A DNA stretch of 33,341 nucleotides, taken from assembly GCA_016213925.1 (NCBI GenBank), contig JACQZH010000003.1, forward strand, positions 1-33,341, given 5' to 3'. Shown here piece by piece: positions 25,596-33,341 of the stretch. A model generated the notes under the pieces. The model was not told the DNA's origin. It saw only the letters and a program-made list of their open reading frames with translations, and did no database searches. Source of the DNA: Candidatus Omnitrophota bacterium (GTDB lineage: Bacteria; Omnitrophota; Gorgyraeia; B26-G9). The translations under genes were made by a program, and so were the position numbers. The first letter of the stretch is position 1; each line of letters begins with the position of its first letter.

Positions 25596-26210
25596 ATGGA
25601 AATAGTAGTTTCAACACGGAATAAAGATAAGTTCAGGGAAATCAGCAGGATTTTAAAAGATCACCGAATTAGTCCGTTAAGCTTGGAAAATTTTCCACGC
25701 GCTCCAAAGAATATTAAGGAAGACGGAAAAACATTCAGTGAAAACGCCTGTAAAAAAGCACTGAAGGTAGCGTATTCCACGAAATATTTAACAGTGGCTG
25801 ACGATTCCGGGCTGGAAGTGGAATTTTTAAACGGCGCACCGGGGATTTTTTCAGCGCGTTTTGCCGGAAAAGACGCGACGTATAACTCCAATAATGAGAA
25901 ATTGCTGAAATTATTAAAGGATGTTCCTGACGCGAAACGCCGGGCGAAGTTTATCTGTTGTGTGGCAATCGCGGACAAAGACGGTATTGTCGATATTGTT
26001 GAGGGTAAGTACAGCGGCTGTATTGGGTTAAAGGCTAAAGGCACAAGAGGATTCGGTTATGACCCGATATTTTATTGTCCTCGTCTTGGAAAAACATTTG
26101 CACAGCTTAATCCGGATCTGAAAAATAAGGTCAGCCATCGCGCCAAAGCTTTTGCTAAGGCAAAAAAGGTTATTATAAATTACATCAAAGGAAAGAAAAT
26201 TAAGGAATAA
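25596..26210 (+). CDS. rdgB: XTP/dITP diphosphatase (RdgB/HAM1)
   Basis: 204 residues. It hydrolyses non-canonical purine triphosphates (XTP, ITP) to keep them out of DNA and RNA. It starts VVSTRNKDKFREI; TVADDSGLEVEFLNGAPGIFSARFAG and GTRGFGYDPIF are the family signatures, and ending SHRAKAF completes the nucleotide site. The rph-rdgB order is common in bacteria. Confidence 0.96.
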   Translation: MEIVVSTRNKDKFREISRILKDHRISPLSLENFPRAPKNIKEDGKTFSENACKKALKVAYSTKYLTVADDSGLEVEFLNGAPGIFSARFAGKDATYNSNNEKLLKLLKDVPDAKRRAKFICCVAIADKDGIVDIVEGKYSGCIGLKAKGTRGFGYDPIFYCPRLGKTFAQLNPDLKNKVSHRAKAFAKAKKVIINYIKGKKIKE

Positions 26211-26212
26211 AA

Positions 26213-28000
26213 ATGAAATTATATTTACGCTTGCTTAGTTTTATCCGCGTGCATATGTTTACGCTTTCATTAGCAGTTATATTTATGGTTTTGTCTGCTT
26301 TTTTTGACAGTATGTCATTGACAATGCTTGTGCCTTTGAGCGATAAGATTTTAGGCCAGAATAAAATTGTTTTTGATAAACCTCTCCCGGGAATATTGGC
26401 GAAGATGGTGGAAAAAATTAATGCCACTCCTTCACTAGAAATATTGAACGTTATTGTGGCGATTATCATGGTGATTTTTGTTTTAAAGGGTATATTTTTC
26501 TTTTTCAGGACTTATCTGATAACGAAATTAAGCCAGCTTGTGATAAGGGATATACGGGACGCAATCTATAAAAAAATTCAAAATTTTTCTCTGGATTATT
26601 TTACGCAGAGCGCGGCCGGGCATTTGGTCTCACGTATTACTTATGACGTAGATATTCTTAAAGGTACGATATCGGTAGGGATTACTGATTTGGTTTATCA
26701 ATTACTGACGATGGTTTTTCTGGCAAGTATAGTTTTTTATATTAATTGGAAATGGGCGGTCATGTCTTTGACAATGGTGCCCCTGGTGGCGGTGCCGATT
26801 TTACATATTGGCAGGATGATAAAAAAGATCAGTACCCAAGCGCAGGAAAAGATGGGAGATCTTAACCGGAAATTATTCGAGACTATTTCAGGGATAAGGA
26901 TCGTAAAGGCTTTTTCTATGGAAGATTCAGAGATAACTAAAGTCGGAAATCACAATTTTTTATTTTATAGGATTATGATGCGGCTGCAAAGAAGGGCATT
27001 GATTCTAGGGCCGATGACAGAATTTATCGGGGCCTGCGGAGGCGCGGTAGTGCTTTACTATGGCGGTAGGGAGGTTATTAATGGCAGGATGTCTTTTGGC
27101 ATATTTGTACTCTTTTTAGGGGCGTTACTGTCTTTGATCCGTCCTTTCCGGCGTTTGAGTGAAATCCATAGTATTAATCAGCAGAGTTTAGCGGCGGCAA
27201 AGAGAATTTTTGAGGTTTTGGACGCACCGATAAAAGTTATGGAATCTAAAAACGCGAAAGTACTCGCGCCGATAAAGGAAGAGATAGACTTTGAGAGTAT
27301 AAGTTTTGGTTATGATGATACAGTAATTCTTAAAGAAGTTAGCCTTAAGGTTAAAAAAGGAGAAGTTATCGGCATAGTCGGAGCCAGCGGAGTAGGTAAG
27401 ACAACCCTGGTTAACTTAATCCCGCGTTTTTATGATCCGACTTCAGGTAGAGTTACCATAGATGGCATAGACATCAAGGATGTTACTTTCAGGTCGCTGC
27501 GAACGCAAATTGGAATAGTAACTCAAGATCTTATGCTTTTTCATGATTCCGTCCGTAATAATATTGCCTATAGCCGGGAGGACGCTGCTTTAGAAGATGT
27601 GGTAAATGCGGCTAAGGTAGCCGAAGCTCACGAATTTATAGAACGACTTCCGCAAGGCTATGATACGGTTATCGGAGACATGGGGGTAAAACTTTCCGGA
27701 GGGCAAAAACAGCGCTTGGCAATTGCCAGGGCAATTTTAGATAATCCGCCGATACTTATATTAGATGAAGCGACTTCGCAGCTGGATGCTGAATCGACCC
27801 GGTTAGTTCAGGAGGCGCTGGATCATCTTTTAGTAAACCGGACTGCTTTTATTATAGCTCACCGTTTAGCTACTGTAAAGAAAGTGGGCAGAATCATAGT
27901 TTTAGAAGGCGGGCAAATTGTTGAACAAGGCACGCATGATGAATTGATAAAGAAAAATGGGGCATATAAGAAACTTTTTGACCTGGAGTTTTTAGCTTAA
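26213..28000 (+). CDS. MsbA-like ABC exporter (half transporter)
   Basis: 595 residues: an N-terminal six-helix membrane domain (about 1-320) followed by an ATPase domain with Walker A GASGVGKTTL, Q-loop VTQDLMLF, signature LSGGQKQR, Walker B ILILDEATS and switch His in AHRLATV. It functions as a dimer. Similarity to the MsbA/lipid-flippase type suggests export of lipid A core, another lipid or a peptide; the substrate is not determined by sequence. It follows rdgB by 2 bases and has no terminator immediately after. Confidence 0.9.
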   Translation: MKLYLRLLSFIRVHMFTLSLAVIFMVLSAFFDSMSLTMLVPLSDKILGQNKIVFDKPLPGILAKMVEKINATPSLEILNVIVAIIMVIFVLKGIFFFFRTYLITKLSQLVIRDIRDAIYKKIQNFSLDYFTQSAAGHLVSRITYDVDILKGTISVGITDLVYQLLTMVFLASIVFYINWKWAVMSLTMVPLVAVPILHIGRMIKKISTQAQEKMGDLNRKLFETISGIRIVKAFSMEDSEITKVGNHNFLFYRIMMRLQRRALILGPMTEFIGACGGAVVLYYGGREVINGRMSFGIFVLFLGALLSLIRPFRRLSEIHSINQQSLAAAKRIFEVLDAPIKVMESKNAKVLAPIKEEIDFESISFGYDDTVILKEVSLKVKKGEVIGIVGASGVGKTTLVNLIPRFYDPTSGRVTIDGIDIKDVTFRSLRTQIGIVTQDLMLFHDSVRNNIAYSREDAALEDVVNAAKVAEAHEFIERLPQGYDTVIGDMGVKLSGGQKQRLAIARAILDNPPILILDEATSQLDAESTRLVQEALDHLLVNRTAFIIAHRLATVKKVGRIIVLEGGQIVEQGTHDELIKKNGAYKKLFDLEFLA

Positions 28001-28071
28001 ATCTTTTTTAAAAGAATATTCAAAGTATAAATTTCCTTAAAAGTGCTGCTTAAAAAAAATTCAAAAAAAAC

Positions 28072-28099
28072 TTGTAAAAAGGAAAAGATATGGTATATT
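28072..28099 (+). promoter_or_regulatory. Promoter of the rpsB operon
   Basis: TTGTAA (28072-28077), 16-base spacer, TATATT (28094-28099) preceded by ATGG, the same extended -10 context as other promoters in the window. It gives a leader of about 60 bases. Confidence 0.6.
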
Positions 28100-28166
28100 A
28101 ATGAAATCGTTTAAAAAGGATAAAATTGCATATTTCATTTAAAGTAATCTAAAAAGGAGGGAAAAT

Positions 28167-29026
28167 TTGTTAGTTTCAATCAAACAGTTATTAGAGTCCG
28201 GAGTACATTTCGGCCATCAGACAAAGCGTTGGAATCCGAAAATGGCGCGGTATATTTTTGGAGAGCGCAATGGTATTTATATCGTAAATCTTGAGAAGAC
28301 AGAAAAAGAATTACAGAAAGCCTGTGAATTCGTGAATAAATGCGCGGCGCGCGGGGAGTATATTCTTTTTGTCGGTACAAAGAAACAGGCGCAGCAGGCT
28401 ATTATCGAAGAAGCAAACCGTTGCGGCATGTTTTATGTTGATCAAAGATGGCTGGGAGGTACTTTGACTAATTTTGAGACTATCCGCCGCAGCATAAAGC
28501 GGCTTGAAGAGCTTGAAAAAATGAAGGAAACCGGAGTTTTTGACAAATTAAAAAAGAAGGAAGTCGCTGTTTTGACTAAGGAAATGCTGAAATTATTAAA
28601 AAACCTAAGCGGGATTAGGAATATGGATAGGCTGCCGGGTGTTTTATTTGTTGTGGATGCTAAAAAAGAAGAAACAGCGGTGAAAGAAGCCCGCCGTTTA
28701 AAAATTCCTGTTATTGCTTTAGTGGATACTAATTCTGATCCGGATGTAATTGACTATGTTATCCCGGGAAATGACGATGCGATAAAATCGATCCGGCTTA
28801 TATGCGGCGCTATCGCGGATTCTATTAATGAGGGGAAAAGCCAGTTAGAGAATATCAGAAAATCAAAAGAAGTGATAAAAGAACAGGAAAAAGTGAGTAA
28901 AAGTCAGGGGATAGCTACTCTTGATGAAGAAGCTGTTGAGGATGAAAAAGCGGTTAAGAAAGTTAAAAAACAGTTGGTAGGAGAAATTAAGAAGAAACCG
29001 ATAAAAGTAAAACGAAAGGTAGAATA

Positions 29027-29027
<1 letters not shown>
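28167..29027 (+). CDS. rpsB: 30S ribosomal protein S2
   Basis: 286 residues starting at TTG 28167, placed 5 bases after a strong AAAAAGGAGGG. Canonical motifs: [63 protein letters not shown]. The last ~50 residues are a Lys/Glu-rich extension beyond the conserved S2 body, as in several phyla. First gene of rpsB-tsf-pyrH-frr; its stop overlaps the tsf start (TAATG). Confidence 0.98.
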
Positions 29028-30342
<1,315 letters not shown>

Positions 30343-30378
30343 GGCAAATAATTTGACAGTAATTAAGGAGGTTATCCC

Positions 30379-30939
30379 ATGAGTCTTAAGGAAATTCTTC
30401 ATCAGGCAGAAGATAAGATGAAGAAAACCATTGATGTGGTAATGCGTGATTTCAGCACGGTAAGAACCGGGCGGGCTAGTGTATCTTTGGTTGAGGGCAT
30501 AAAGGTTGATTACTATGGGACACCTACTCCTTTAAAACAGCTTGCCGGGATTTCTACTCCGGAAGCGCGGTTAATAGTTATACAGCCGTGGGATCCGTCT
30601 TGTATCGGAGCAATAGAAAAAGCTATCTTAAAATCAGAATTAGGTATTACTCCAAATAATGACGGTAAGGTATTGCGGCTTAATGTTCCGCCATTGACTA
30701 AAGAGCGCCGCGGTGAACTTGTGAAGGTTGTGCACAAATTAACTGAAGAGGGCAGAATCGCGATTCGTGCTGTTCGCCGTGATTCGAATGAACAGATAAA
30801 GCAAGTGGAAAAGTCCGGTAAAATTACCGAAGATGAAAGTTTTAAGGGACAGGAAGATGCCCAAAAATTGACCGATAAATATATAAAACAGCTTGAGGAC
30901 GTTTCAAAGCAAAAAGAAACAGAAATAATGGAAGTTTAA
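30379..30939 (+). CDS. frr: Ribosome recycling factor
   Basis: 186 residues, standard length, with AAGGAGG before ATG. With EF-G it splits post-termination ribosomes. Motifs: FSTVRTGRAS, VDYYGTPTPLKQLA, IQPWDPS, KSELGITPNNDGKVLRLNVPPLTKERR. tRNA-Lys begins 2 bases after the stop, so it may be processed from the same transcript. Confidence 0.98.
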   Translation: MSLKEILHQAEDKMKKTIDVVMRDFSTVRTGRASVSLVEGIKVDYYGTPTPLKQLAGISTPEARLIVIQPWDPSCIGAIEKAILKSELGITPNNDGKVLRLNVPPLTKERRGELVKVVHKLTEEGRIAIRAVRRDSNEQIKQVEKSGKITEDESFKGQEDAQKLTDKYIKQLEDVSKQKETEIMEV

Positions 30940-30941
30940 AA

Positions 30942-31017
30942 GGGCCGCTAGCTCATCTGGTAGAGCACCGCCCTTTTAAGGCGGTTGTGGAAGGTTCGAG
31001 ACCTTCGCGGCTCACCA
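30942..31017 (+). tRNA. tRNA-Lys (UUU)
   Basis: Full cloverleaf: acceptor GGGCCGC/GCGGCTC, D-arm GCTC...GAGC, anticodon stem CCGCC/GGCGG with loop CTTTTAA (anticodon TTT), T-arm GAAGG-TTCGAGA-CCTTC, encoded ACCA. Confidence 0.97.
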
Positions 31018-31020
31018 ATT

Positions 31021-31098
31021 GTCCCCATCGTCTAGTCTGGTCTAGGACAACAGATTTTCGATCTGTCGACAGGGGTTCGAATCCCCTTGGGGACGCCA
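31021..31098 (+). tRNA. tRNA-Glu (UUC)
   Basis: Acceptor GTCCCC/GGGGAC, anticodon stem ACAGA/TCTGT with loop TTTTCGA (anticodon TTC), T-arm AGGGG-TTCGAAT-CCCCT, encoded CCA. Its last 20 bases plus three flanking bases are duplicated 188 bases downstream. Confidence 0.96.
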
Positions 31099-31102
31099 AA
31101 TA

Positions 31103-31135
31103 AAAAACCACTCGAAAGAGTGGTTTTTTATTTTT
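31103..31135 (+). terminator. Intrinsic terminator after the tRNAs
   Basis: CCACTC-GAAA-GAGTGG stem followed by TTTTTTATTTTT. It probably ends the rpsB-frr-tRNA transcript. Confidence 0.9.
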
Positions 31136-31138
31136 CCC

Positions 31139-31288
31139 TGAAGCTGGGATTCGAAGCGCAGTGAACGGAGCGACCAAGTGGGAGCTCAAAATTGCCTGGA
31201 CGGCAATTTTAGTGAACGAAGGGGGGCCTGCGCAATGAGCGACAGGAAGTCGCGAATGAAGTAGGCGAATCCCCTTGGGGACGCCAAA
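31139..31288. repeat. tRNA-associated repeat with duplicated tRNA-Glu 3' end
   Basis: The 23-base string CGAATCCCC...GCCAAA at 31266-31288 is an exact copy of the tRNA-Glu end at 31078-31100. GGGATTCGAA at 31147 is an inverted copy of the T-arm. Between them lie words such as GTGAACGGAGCGAC and AATGAGCGACAGGAAGTCGCG, and a perfect 9-bp hairpin AAAATTGCC-TGGAC-GGCAATTTT (31188-31210). It could be a scar of an element that used the tRNA as attachment site; there is no coding content. Confidence 0.65.
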
Positions 31289-31414
31289 AAAAACACCACT
31301 TTTTTTTAGGGTGATTTATATTTTTATGGAGGTGCACTTAATAGGTGATTTCTGCTTTGGCAAAAACCAGACTATTTTACTTTAGATTGAAACTGAAACT
31401 GAAATTTTTATAAC

Positions 31415-31443
31415 TTGACACAGTCGAAGGATGGAGGTAAACT
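31415..31443 (+). promoter_or_regulatory. Promoter of a structured leader or small RNA
   Basis: TTGACA (31415-31420), 17 bases, TAAACT (31438-31443). The -35 is a perfect consensus, the -10 is 4/6. Bases 31289-31414 before it show only an AT-rich stretch and a 19-codon open frame at 31326 that I do not consider a gene. Confidence 0.55.
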
Positions 31444-31449
31444 TTAAAT

Positions 31450-31571
31450 GTAATTATAAAGTCCCGAGTTTAGAAGGAATAAATCCCGGACGTTAAAACC
31501 AGCCTTAGCTGGTCCGACAAGTTTTGTGTTGGAAAGTAAAACCTTCGCCAAGAAAAGGCGAGGGTTTTTTT
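31450..31571 (+). ncRNA. Structured small RNA or riboswitch-like leader ending in a terminator
   Basis: After the promoter come three hairpins: GTCC..TTTA / TAAA..GGAC with an asymmetric internal loop and GAAGGAA at the tip (31461-31492); ACCAGC-CTTA-GCTGGT (31498-31513); and CCGACA / TGTTGG-like (about 31513-31532). The terminator CCTTCGCC-AAGAAAA-GGCGAGGG-TTTTTTT follows (31542-31571). The next gene's AAGGAGG begins 5 bases later. It does not match a riboswitch class I know. It is either an independent small RNA or an attenuator for the TPR gene. Confidence 0.55.
31540..31571 (+). terminator. Intrinsic terminator immediately before the TPR gene
   Basis: An 8-bp GC-rich stem (one G-T pair) followed by seven T. 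Because it directly precedes a ribosome binding site, read-through must be controlled or weak if the downstream gene is to be expressed from the 31415 promoter. Confidence 0.85.
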
Positions 31572-31587
31572 GTTTTAAGGAGGCTAC

Positions 31588-31965
31588 ATGGATAAGACAA
31601 AAGAGTTTAACGAGCGTGTGATTGGGTTCTTAAATAGTAAGAAAGAAGGGAAAAGTGACGTAATACTCTTCAATTTAACAAAGCTCATAGAACTAGATCC
31701 TGAAAACCCTGAGCATTATTATAATAGGGGTGTTGCCCAGGGGCATACTGGAAATTATGAGTTAGCTATAAATAATTATACAAAAGCGATAAAACTTAAC
31801 CCTAATGATTTTGAAGCGTATGGAAACAGAGGGGTAGCATACGATGCTTTAGGACAGCAAGATAAAGCAATTGCTGACCTTGAGAATACTAGGATCATTC
31901 CCCGGGCAAAACTCGTTAAATGCTGGGGAATTATGCTAATAGAAGAAATTATTTTTGGGAGATAA
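31588..31965 (+). CDS. TPR-repeat protein, probably truncated
   Basis: 125 residues with a good AAGGAGG. Two tetratricopeptide repeats are clear (NPEHYYNRGVAQGHTGNYELAINNYTKAIKLNP and DFEAYGNRGVAYDALGQQDKAIADLEN; each under its own half of residues about 48-110). TPRs mediate protein-protein binding. After DLEN the sequence stops looking like TPR (RIIPRAKLVKCWG...), because from about 31880 the DNA encodes a DNA glycosylase in another frame. I read this as the 5' fragment of a longer TPR gene joined to foreign sequence by deletion or recombination. Confidence 0.65.
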   Translation: MDKTKEFNERVIGFLNSKKEGKSDVILFNLTKLIELDPENPEHYYNRGVAQGHTGNYELAINNYTKAIKLNPNDFEAYGNRGVAYDALGQQDKAIADLENTRIIPRAKLVKCWGIMLIEEIIFGR

Positions 31966-32348
31966 TGTTTAAAGTTTTAAGAAAAAAAGATCCTAAAGAG
32001 TATAAGCAAAGAATAAAAATATTAGAAAAAAATCACATAGGCTTATGGGATGTTATTTATTCATGCACGCGTAAAGGTAGTGCCGATACTAAAATTCAAA
32101 AGCCTAAGTTTAATAATATTACTCAACTTTTAAAAGAATATTCAGGCATTAAGGCAATTTTTCTAAACGGACGTAAGGCAGAAAAGTTTTTTGTTAGTAA
32201 GTTTCAAGAAAATAACCAAAATGTGCATATTGAACAATTACCTTCAACGGGTCCGGCAAATGCGGGACAAACTCCTGCATATAAGTATTTAAAATGGAAA
32301 AGAATAAGTGAATTTTTGACTCGTAAAACACAAGGAGGTGTGCGATGA
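31880..32348 (+). pseudogene. Frameshifted hypoxanthine-DNA (deoxyinosine) glycosylase, UDG superfamily
   Basis: From 31880 one frame reads LRILGSFPGQNSLNAGE, the conserved N-terminal motif of this glycosylase family. The continuation YANRRNYFWEI...IGLWDVIYSC.RKGSADTKI...KAIFLNG.KA...LPSTGPANA is in another frame, from about 31930 to 32348. Two missing bases near 31931 (GAA-T-TAT for GAA-TAT-TAT) explain the break. Such enzymes remove deaminated bases (hypoxanthine, some uracil) from DNA. There is no start codon in the first frame, which runs out of the TPR gene. An open frame from ATG 31920 alone would lack the active-site first motif. The stop overlaps the next ATG. Confidence 0.75.
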
Positions 32349-33250
32349 AGAAAAATGGATTTTTCCGGGTAAAGGTTTTGTTGAGAGCTGTAGTATTTTG
32401 TTTGCTGTTTAATGTCCTGACTATTTTTGCCAAGGATGAACTAGGCCTGCCGGATGCACCTGAAATGGAATTAGATGATAAGAATAGCATGCAAACTATT
32501 GCGGTTATTGCAGAGCTTAAAGCAAGAATAGAAAAAGACCCTGCCGATACTGAAAATTATACAGTATTAGCTTGTTTCTATGATTATTTAGGTATGCATG
32601 AGGAGGCACTTAAAGTGCTTTTTCAGAAGTTAGAGCATTACTATGGGCCAGATTGGCATGTTTTGTATTATAACATTGCAAAAACGTATATAAATTTAGA
32701 TCAATTGGAAGAAGGCAAAGCCTACTTAGATAAAGCAATGAAGTATCAACCGGATGATGTCTATAATAATGTTCTTTTGATGGAATACTCAATTGTGAAA
32801 AAGGACTATCAGCAAGCAGCAAAATGCATGAAATTGCTTGCGGAGATTGTTCCAGACAAAGACTGGTATTATGATACTTATTTAAAAGTTTATTCTTGGG
32901 AAGATAGGGAAGGTTATGATTTTGTTGCTTTATATAAGGAAGCATTGAAAGAAAATCCTGAGAATCATTATGCAATCCGTGCGTATGCACTTATGCTTAG
33001 AAATCAACGGGGCGATGATTTTTTAAAAGAATTTTCCTTTATTATGAAAGAACTTATGAGGGCATGCAAGTTAAAGCCGGATTATGTATTTCATTATGTA
33101 GGGATCAGTAATACTTATTTGTGGAAATGGGGAATGAAGGGTGATAAAAGGGATTTGACTCAAGCTTTAAAGTGGATGAAAAAAGCCCATAAGCTAGAAC
33201 TGATCTTCCCCCGAAAAAGTGGACATAACGAAGAGAGGATGGTAATCTAA
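32345..33250 (+). CDS. Secreted TPR-repeat protein, 3' end replaced by an IS element
   Basis: The reading frame gives 301 residues, but native sequence ends near residue 286 (KWMKKAHKLE), where IS sequence begins at about 33201; the last ~15 residues are encoded by the IS end. A signal peptide (residues 1-29, ending IFA) is followed by at least four TPR-like helix pairs, e.g. ADTENYTVLACFYDYLGMHEEALKVL-like from residue about 60 and HVLYYNIAKTYINLDQLEEGKAYLDKA from about 104. Preceded by AAGGAGG and coupled to the glycosylase by ATGA. The original protein was probably longer; its periplasmic partner is unknown. Confidence 0.75.
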   Translation: MKKNGFFRVKVLLRAVVFCLLFNVLTIFAKDELGLPDAPEMELDDKNSMQTIAVIAELKARIEKDPADTENYTVLACFYDYLGMHEEALKVLFQKLEHYYGPDWHVLYYNIAKTYINLDQLEEGKAYLDKAMKYQPDDVYNNVLLMEYSIVKKDYQQAAKCMKLLAEIVPDKDWYYDTYLKVYSWEDREGYDFVALYKEALKENPENHYAIRAYALMLRNQRGDDFLKEFSFIMKELMRACKLKPDYVFHYVGISNTYLWKWGMKGDKRDLTQALKWMKKAHKLELIFPRKSGHNEERMVI

Positions 33251-33341
33251 CCATAATCTCGAAGGAGGTGTCCGATGGAGAAGAGGAAATTGAAGCGGTT
33301 TGATAAAGAATTCAAGATTTCGGCGGTCAAGATGATTACCG
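33201..33341 (+). mobile_element. IS3-family insertion sequence, left end (partial)
   Basis: The end TGATCTTCCCCCGAAAAAGTGGACA has the TGA...CCCC-AAAAGTGGACA form of IS3-family terminal repeats, followed at the usual distance by the transposase orfA. The element continues past the window, so the right end and target duplication cannot be seen. Confidence 0.8.
33275..33341 (+). CDS. IS3-family transposase OrfA (3' partial)
   Basis: GAAGGAGGTGTCCG precedes the ATG at 33275. The 22 visible residues start MEKRKLKRFDKEFKISAVKM, typical of the helix-turn-helix OrfA (HTH_Tnp_1, 'tyt: R.F..EFK..AVK') that binds the IS ends. OrfB with the DDE integrase core is expected downstream, outside the window. 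Confidence 0.85.
   Translation, partial: MEKRKLKRFDKEFKISAVKMIT

Noticed and set aside
30953-31189. Minus-strand frame over tRNA-Lys and tRNA-Glu reading SREGLEPSTTALK and PRGFEPL
   Set aside because: This is the well-known spurious translation of tRNA genes on the reverse strand.
31326-31385. 19-codon frame MEVHLIGDFCFGKNQTILL
   Set aside because: Too short, unlike any family I know, and in a repeat-rich gap.

Overview
The window is a low-GC bacterial chromosome segment in which every convincing gene is on the + strand. Gene content (diderm-type lipoprotein amidase, split class I fumarase, queuosine operon, many secreted proteins of unknown family, TPR proteins, tRNA-associated junk repeats) fits an uncultured diderm lineage such as Omnitrophota (OP3). 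That assignment is an inference from overall style, not from a marker gene.

Region 1 (1-8.9 kb) is the most unusual part. Five consecutive proteins end in nearly the same residues: AQAI, AQSI, QESI, GQSI and DQAI. The first is a B12-binding radical SAM protein cut by the window edge. The next four are secreted, with signal peptides that carry a Gln in the hydrophobic core and an 'LS[PA]' box just after. One is a trypsin-like serine protease, one is a 939-residue protein of unknown function, one is a possible GNAT-fold protein and one is unclassified. The codons and stop codons of the shared C-terminus differ between genes, so the constraint appears to act on the protein. This is the best candidate for an undescribed protein-sorting or maturation system.

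Region 2 (9.2-16.1 kb) holds a GH116-like (GBA2/DUF608) glycosidase homologue and a 1490-residue secreted multidomain protein. The latter has helical repeats, a C39-like domain without cysteine, a duplicated 45-residue module, glycine zippers and a lipase-like C-terminus. It is preceded by a probable cyclic-di-GMP-I riboswitch that ends in an intrinsic terminator.

Region 3 (16.1-19.0 kb) contains smpB and the tmRNA gene ssrA, which seems to have an unusually long tag frame. A small accessory array follows: a membrane protein and a nucleotidyltransferase toxin-antitoxin-like pair, bordered by imperfect palindromes that resemble integron attC sites.

Region 4 (19.0-31.1 kb) is a dense housekeeping run. 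It has a lipoprotein N-acetylmuramoyl-alanine amidase, murI, the preQ1/queuosine genes queD-queC-queE-queF, both fumarase subunits, rph, an ITPase and an MsbA-like ABC exporter. The classic rpsB-tsf-pyrH-frr operon follows, and then tRNA-Lys and tRNA-Glu.

Region 5 (31.1-33.3 kb) is a decaying accessory end. It holds a duplicated tRNA-Glu 3' end, a structured small RNA or leader with a terminator, a TPR fragment running into a frameshifted hypoxanthine-DNA glycosylase, and a secreted TPR protein interrupted by the left end of an IS3-family element.
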